Positions 62,201-64,000 of a stretch of 64,000 nt of DNA are shown here, one piece after another (within the stretch, counting starts at the first letter, position 1; each line of letters opens with the position of its first letter). A model generated the notes under the pieces. That model was not told where the DNA came from. It saw only the letters and a program-made list of their open reading frames with translations, and did no database searches. Source of the stretch: Fusobacterium sp. (GTDB lineage: Bacteria; Fusobacteriota; Fusobacteriia; Fusobacteriales; Fusobacteriaceae); the NCBI RefSeq assembly GCF_032477075.1, contig NZ_JAWDXO010000002.1, positions 62,001 to 126,000 of the forward strand, read 5' to 3'. The position numbers and the translations under genes are program-made.

Positions 62201-63786
62201 CTGGGAATTTAGGAATATATGTGGGAGAAGATGGAATAATTTCCAATGAAGGTACAATTACTCTTCTAAATGGTGGTTCTGACACTTTAAAAGGAGGGGG
62301 AACTCTTGTTAATGTAGGAACTATCACTATAGATAGTAATGGACCTACTGTTACTATGGATGGAGTTACTATAAACAATGGAGGAACAATAACTGTAAAT
62401 GGTCCATTAGATTTTGGAACAGTAGCCATAGGCAGTGCAAGTGATGGTTATATTGGAACTATCAATGCTGAATCTTTTGAAAATGGAGAATTAATTGTGT
62501 TGCCAACATTGACTCAAGGAAATAATGATACTGTAAAGGTAGTACAATACCTCAATGGTGCAATAAATGTTCCTAATGATGGTTCTCTTTCTATTATCTC
62601 TCAATCTGTTACTTGGTTAGCAGATCTGCAAGTAGATCCAGACAATCCTAATACTTATAGAATTGTTATGGTAAAAATTCCTTATACCTCTCTTTTTAAA
62701 GGAACAGAAGCTTTAGAATTAGGTAAGGGATTAGATGAAATATATGAAGGAGCTAAAGGAAAAGAACTTGCTATGTTTGATGCTATTGACAGTATTTCTA
62801 ATAAGGATGAATTAGGTTCTGTGATGGATAATCAAATAAGAGGAAACATTTATGCTAATATTCAGGAAAGAATATTAGAGATAAATGATACTTTTGACAA
62901 TGCATATGATAAATTAAGACATGATAAACTATACACTAAAGAAAGTCTAAAAATAGGATCTATCATATCTGGTGGAAAAGTAAATTACAGCAACCCATCA
63001 ATATCAGATTACAAGCATAAAACATTAGGTGTCATGGCAGTAAAAGAATATGATATGATGAAAACTGGAAGAAAGCACAACTGGAGCTTCGGTTTTGCCC
63101 AAACTAAATTTGACCTTGATAATGACTCTAAAGAGACTGCTTATTCTATTAATTTAGGGTTGGGATATGAAGACTATTTAGGAGATGGAACAGATTTCAA
63201 ATGGTTATCAAGAGCAGAAATTAGTATTAATCACCATGATGTAGATAGAAAAATCCACCTTAGTAATGGTACTTATACAAATAATGGTAAATATTGGTCT
63301 GGAAAAGGAATGTGGACAAACCAATTGAGATATGAAATTTTATCTGAGTCAAATAAAATAAAAGCTGGAATATTTGGTTCAATGAAACTAGGCTATGGAA
63401 TGTCTCAAGACTTTAAAGAAACTGGAGATGGACTACATTTGAGTATAAAATCTCAAGATATGTATTTTGTAAGACCAGGGATAGGAGGAGATTTAGCTTT
63501 CACTAAGTATACAGACAAAGGAAAATTTGTATTCACAGCAAAAGCCAGTTATGAATATGAACTTGGAAAAGAATACGATGGTGCTAATCAAGCTAAGATC
63601 AAAAACACATCTTCTGGATATTATAGCTTAGAAAAACCTAAAGACATGAAAGGAACAATGAAAATAGGTGGAGAGTTAAAATATGTACATAGATATGGCC
63701 ATAGTGTAGGAGTAGAAGTAATCAGAAAAGAAGGAAATACTGATAGTACAAGAGTTGGAGTGAATTTTTTATATAGATTCAATTAA
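53254..63786 (+). CDS. Giant type V (autotransporter) surface protein
   Basis: 3510 aa. An extended signal region (MKRKTRIEDNLKHCLKRK, then hydrophobic SLLVSFLISGSLLFA, cleavage near 38) is the form seen in fusobacterial autotransporters. A short charged helical part follows (about 40-85), then a Trp/Tyr-rich segment (90-170), a Pro-rich spacer with periodic Pro-x-hydrophobic strands (about 174-309), and a passenger of nearly 2900 residues of Gly/Asn/Thr/Ser beta-helix repeats, many shaped like N-N-S-V-G-I-Y or G-I-G-I-Y then N-x-G-x-I. An alpha-helical linker (about 3159-3227) leads to a C-terminal beta-barrel ending FLYRFN. It is exported by its own barrel to the cell surface, where relatives act in adhesion and invasion; its ligand is unknown. 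GGGGGAAAG precedes the ATG. The gene is intact. Confidence 0.93.
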   Translation: MKRKTRIEDNLKHCLKRKITYSTSLLVSFLISGSLLFADEIKIDTLKKDIESYQSELIDNLAIQKEVVEKILLKNEKQLKELRTNALSLVEHGEWYSKSWNPSHFGSIIVWYDFGDSSSKKWVGSSRKNTFMDDRRDQFTGSMGDYKSSGWLNWTDSYNKNTNIYDYEDKFVTLPSIRTPEITKPVAPNFSIAMPTAPTKVNAPFASVNSVGAIAVNISKPTVVIPNIPNLSIVGSPNLLSVSVTDPGVSVVPPNISLNIAQPTFNVTPNVLSFSMAPQNILNIPSITVTPPTVATVIPDPNVTPFSNFGYGWINEDTDTIAYSTIGTVNGAPLVQNYIVNGGTLWSGVTQGGVISDVSGGDGLSLEHPTTSAIVTIPNLINSTRRLSTLNFLYRRYTNTIGIVNNTTMHVAGSNTGIGGWSGTGPFTGTSAIHLVGAANVSSSTFNLYGMSSAVNMEGWNSPFLTINNSTINILGDNNAVFNIQKGHFINERSWNLANFWDDGPYYAGAITGDVDINVKTKNNSIYVIAGYSRGFKIKNDGVITLDGASNIVVSDLGYVTNSSKYIGSGLLGAPPQHSASINDYVPSIVINDYVEQFGDENITLFFNTSEGDAWGGRIGIYQGEISLKTKIGEFLDSNGSTSSQTVSGQLTKNGYTSSTVDANVAVYTLSGQREGIIPTVAMGDANSFNDLDPIHNLEIGEFDIKFGKYSKNGIMFLSKLGTVIDVGHSSSFVDIGSPTTSFSDGINGPTTTEADASMGTIIAYSDGIWDPLVHDYWPGNLLSGQSIYSLPSEIIVHIPLTMSSNEGVAFLANNGGKVTMNGDTHAYNYGSIIAFANGKIGKVWDPSNFVYSTVDVNGNITAVDNSSSTVSKTYKNIGAFANESGRVNINGIATINGIGGFATGKDSHIKMVNTGNIINSGIYSGVVATDYGKVDFAGTINHGISGAPGNYTDTVAFYADENSKINFDNTVAINMYKGLLISGNKNDYSDNTSTPGEIVAARYNNMQNVSVNIKADGVNIGIFDGGTLSYGNESSYLSSLGSYAKLNSLTKDSGVINYESYLINGSLNVTAPTISLDTATFNDAFKNIVMQNQLVTFSNGTTVTSTTGNGLVMGSNSTATSNNTSGYINNGTISISGGTNPIGTYTSFGTITNNGQITVKDGVAMTGVNGSSLINTNNINITSSTGTSTGMGIVGLSRRTTSLGTPDTPENYGVDTGLMTSATKSIDISNSGNISATGANVIGIYAENNTDVIKTNTVVSNTGKITLGDNSTGIMVTNTKGNDTSKGVMLTLSGSGSSDIKVGNESIGIYSKNSEVIFNSDYGIEIKEGSVGVYTIGNYVSLPSPATKDSYIYMAPSDKLTLTYSGSTSGNATGIYYDNDLGQTIITPINVHLNVATANHTGIIAGIVAKDNIPGGTGSIINSGNITTDTGGVYGIVAGDVDVFNSGSIDVGVLGGKGGTGIFSTRAGVSTDGSLIAVNGNNAIGIYAVNEDNTTPVLPSLISDRVISVTGTGTMNINDKNSVGVYVKDNGSGFLTLNNSTNLILNSSIINATDRVIGLVLENSQGNSNNNQNTGNIKVNNYNVGIYLNDSNIINNSTFDLTNSLSGIGIFATNAISNRKIELQGSTFNITTSGTLNSDIPIGVYVSGNNYNINGGTGTIYNVGPNGIGNFLNGDSSSKTVGDFTYSLSSDTNNVAIGAYYLNGTFGDSGTVTLNSTGTLGDSPIGLFYGANSTQNKSDIIVNGSNELIGIYGKELNFSNLGDINLNTKSIGSYFIGSDITNSGNITLGNGISNGYGLYLSGRKTTGGSLNTGQIDVNGTSSIGIVATSDGTNGAIIKNTDVINIMAGSTNSIGVYTELNSIFTNDGIINGLSSSSIGIFANGNTVAENTGTITTNNLGIYGSGDGINGATVNNSGDIYVNTAGKVGIFVEKNGTTANLTGGTINALSTVGNTIGVHAEDTGVINLSGSNINLLGNNSVGLSLAQNSKLKLTNGNISIGNSGTGIYSKDSTIDMIGYSGTITLGNEGIGLYLDNSTLNATANQNLNISYNGADKGIGIYYNNNSSPVTNNVVINHNGSNLVNILSDGIALTNVANQVVKNGGVGIYADNNSFINNQGNISLLGNNSVGIFLDNNSVLTNFGTITGTSPLSGTSKVGVYVENGDIMGSTTYNFDISGGIGIYLANNTISYTGLINVSGASPNSSDRTIGMYIADSVPASNLSTNIKLTGSDGIGLYLASDTSGLSGADITYNGQLDILSMSNANRGIGVYLDTNTTFTLGTLGKVDISGNNNIGFYVSNGATLNVSNGTVNNTVDGIFAYLDNGNLVFSSSGSTLNIDYANVIVNGTSATTINNTAIKVGNGGLQGAGGATITNNSSGTILGTTINAKGLVGTGLGTTITNSGSISLLGNGSVAMYTEDGAFGVSNGNVVVGDKSVAYYSGKNSISKGKLEINGTTTIGQNSSLLYANGGDIDYKAGDITVGNLMTALNLEDSNSIVNFHNNKIIADSGSVGIYVSGTGNYDTGIINLDKIIVNNDAVGIYLDSTTINFNDNQSIVLQGDNAIGIFANKQGNLNYIGNLIGTGKNVKGIVSKSTGATVKNSGFINLTGNSGIGIFSENATSAENNGTITLAKGTSTESTVGIYSKNSINTSNTGTINIASNSAGIYGENTVITNSGNINNSVGYSSGIYGQSSAVVNNGNITLGEMSNGIFIENGNINNNGNITVGDGKKIPKPGTNPLEYSIASSVGIYGGGTTDVYHNNGAAITTGKYGIGLAVENGNIEARSGSIFNLGEESIYMYTNNGTGVNYTNLALSAYSIGMYTNNGTLVNESVIDVGKSSVVTGNIKISIGMATGTKTIDPLTGIVTTIGGGTIINNGTINVSENNSVGMIANNPTGVAINNGTIIVSGNSAYGMEGSEKSTLVNKGMITVTGNRARGIAATTGAVIINDTIGVIEVKGNSSEGIYIDRKAELYNYGNIIVDGTGNLGIYVGEDGIISNEGTITLLNGGSDTLKGGGTLVNVGTITIDSNGPTVTMDGVTINNGGTITVNGPLDFGTVAIGSASDGYIGTINAESFENGELIVLPTLTQGNNDTVKVVQYLNGAINVPNDGSLSIISQSVTWLADLQVDPDNPNTYRIVMVKIPYTSLFKGTEALELGKGLDEIYEGAKGKELAMFDAIDSISNKDELGSVMDNQIRGNIYANIQERILEINDTFDNAYDKLRHDKLYTKESLKIGSIISGGKVNYSNPSISDYKHKTLGVMAVKEYDMMKTGRKHNWSFGFAQTKFDLDNDSKETAYSINLGLGYEDYLGDGTDFKWLSRAEISINHHDVDRKIHLSNGTYTNNGKYWSGKGMWTNQLRYEILSESNKIKAGIFGSMKLGYGMSQDFKETGDGLHLSIKSQDMYFVRPGIGGDLAFTKYTDKGKFVFTAKASYEYELGKEYDGANQAKIKNTSSGYYSLEKPKDMKGTMKIGGELKYVHRYGHSVGVEVIRKEGNTDSTRVGVNFLYRFN

Positions 63787-63899
63787 GAAAAGTTTCTAAA
63801 AATTAGCAAAATAAAAACATAGATTAGTAATATCAAAAATACTCGAAAAAAAAATGAAACAAAATTTAATTATGAGTTTTAATTACTAATTATATAGAT

Positions 63900-63935
63900 A
63901 TTAGGCTGCCTTTTTATTAGGGCAGCTTAATTTTA
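63900..63935 (+). terminator. Terminator of the autotransporter
   Basis: GGCTGCC and GGGCAGC(T) pair over about 6-7 bp around TTTTTATTA, followed by TTAATTTTATTT, some 115 bases after the stop codon. The region after it to 64000 shows no complete gene. Confidence 0.7.
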
Positions 63936-64000
63936 TTTACAAAAAATTATTATTGTATTCTCTATTTGAAAAAATATACAAAGATATGATAAAATATTTA

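Noticed and set aside
53442..62429. Many open frames on the minus strand opposite the autotransporter
   Set aside because: They are shadows of the repeat-rich coding sequence, hydrophobic and Pro/Val-rich, without binding sites.

Overview
The window is very AT-rich, bacterial and gene-dense. Gene content points to the genus Fusobacterium, probably the amino-acid-fermenting F. varium/F. ulcerans side. The main clues are a B12-dependent glutamate mutase and methylaspartate ammonia-lyase operon, a selenocysteine operon with its own tRNA-Sec, and a giant type V autotransporter with the N-terminus usual in fusobacteria. Species-level assignment is inference.

Layout: (1) 1-4546, minus strand: glmS-glmL-glmE-mal, the first steps of the methylaspartate route of glutamate fermentation; mal runs off the left edge. 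(2) 4916-20866, plus strand: a long housekeeping run read from a strong promoter: rimP, nusA, a YlxR-L7Ae fusion, infB, rbfA, recJ, tig, then clpP, clpX, lon, engB, valS and a small unknown gene. It joins ribosome maturation, translation initiation and protein quality control. (3) 20882-24073: a HAD phosphatase, a LysR regulator, a GmhA-like sugar isomerase, and two overlapping HU-like genes on the minus strand.

(4) 24292-36992, minus strand: a surface-glycan (O-antigen or capsule) cluster, even richer in AT than its surroundings. It has an initiating phosphoglycosyltransferase, five glycosyltransferase-type genes, an EpsG/Wzy-like polymerase, a Wzx flippase, rfbA and rfbC (without rfbB or rfbD), and an unusual pair: a nucleotidyltransferase-fold gene next to a phosphodiesterase-superfamily gene. 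(5) 36993-37806: a gene-free stretch with a perfect 27-bp inverted repeat enclosing a consensus-like promoter, possibly a small-RNA locus. (6) 37807-41901, minus strand: uvrA, ruvA and a thioredoxin-like gene.

(7) 42071-48683, minus strand: one apparent operon ppx, an 86-aa unknown, selD, selA, selB, yedF, DUF3343 and tRNA-Sec, closed by a terminator. selD is itself a selenoprotein gene: an in-frame TGA at codon 14 splits it for ordinary ORF callers. (8) 48796-52254: htpX, a secreted protein, a YihY-family membrane protein and two small unknowns. (9) 52255-63935: a gene-poor leader holding a strong promoter and what looks like a decayed small gene, then a 3510-residue autotransporter adhesin and its terminator.
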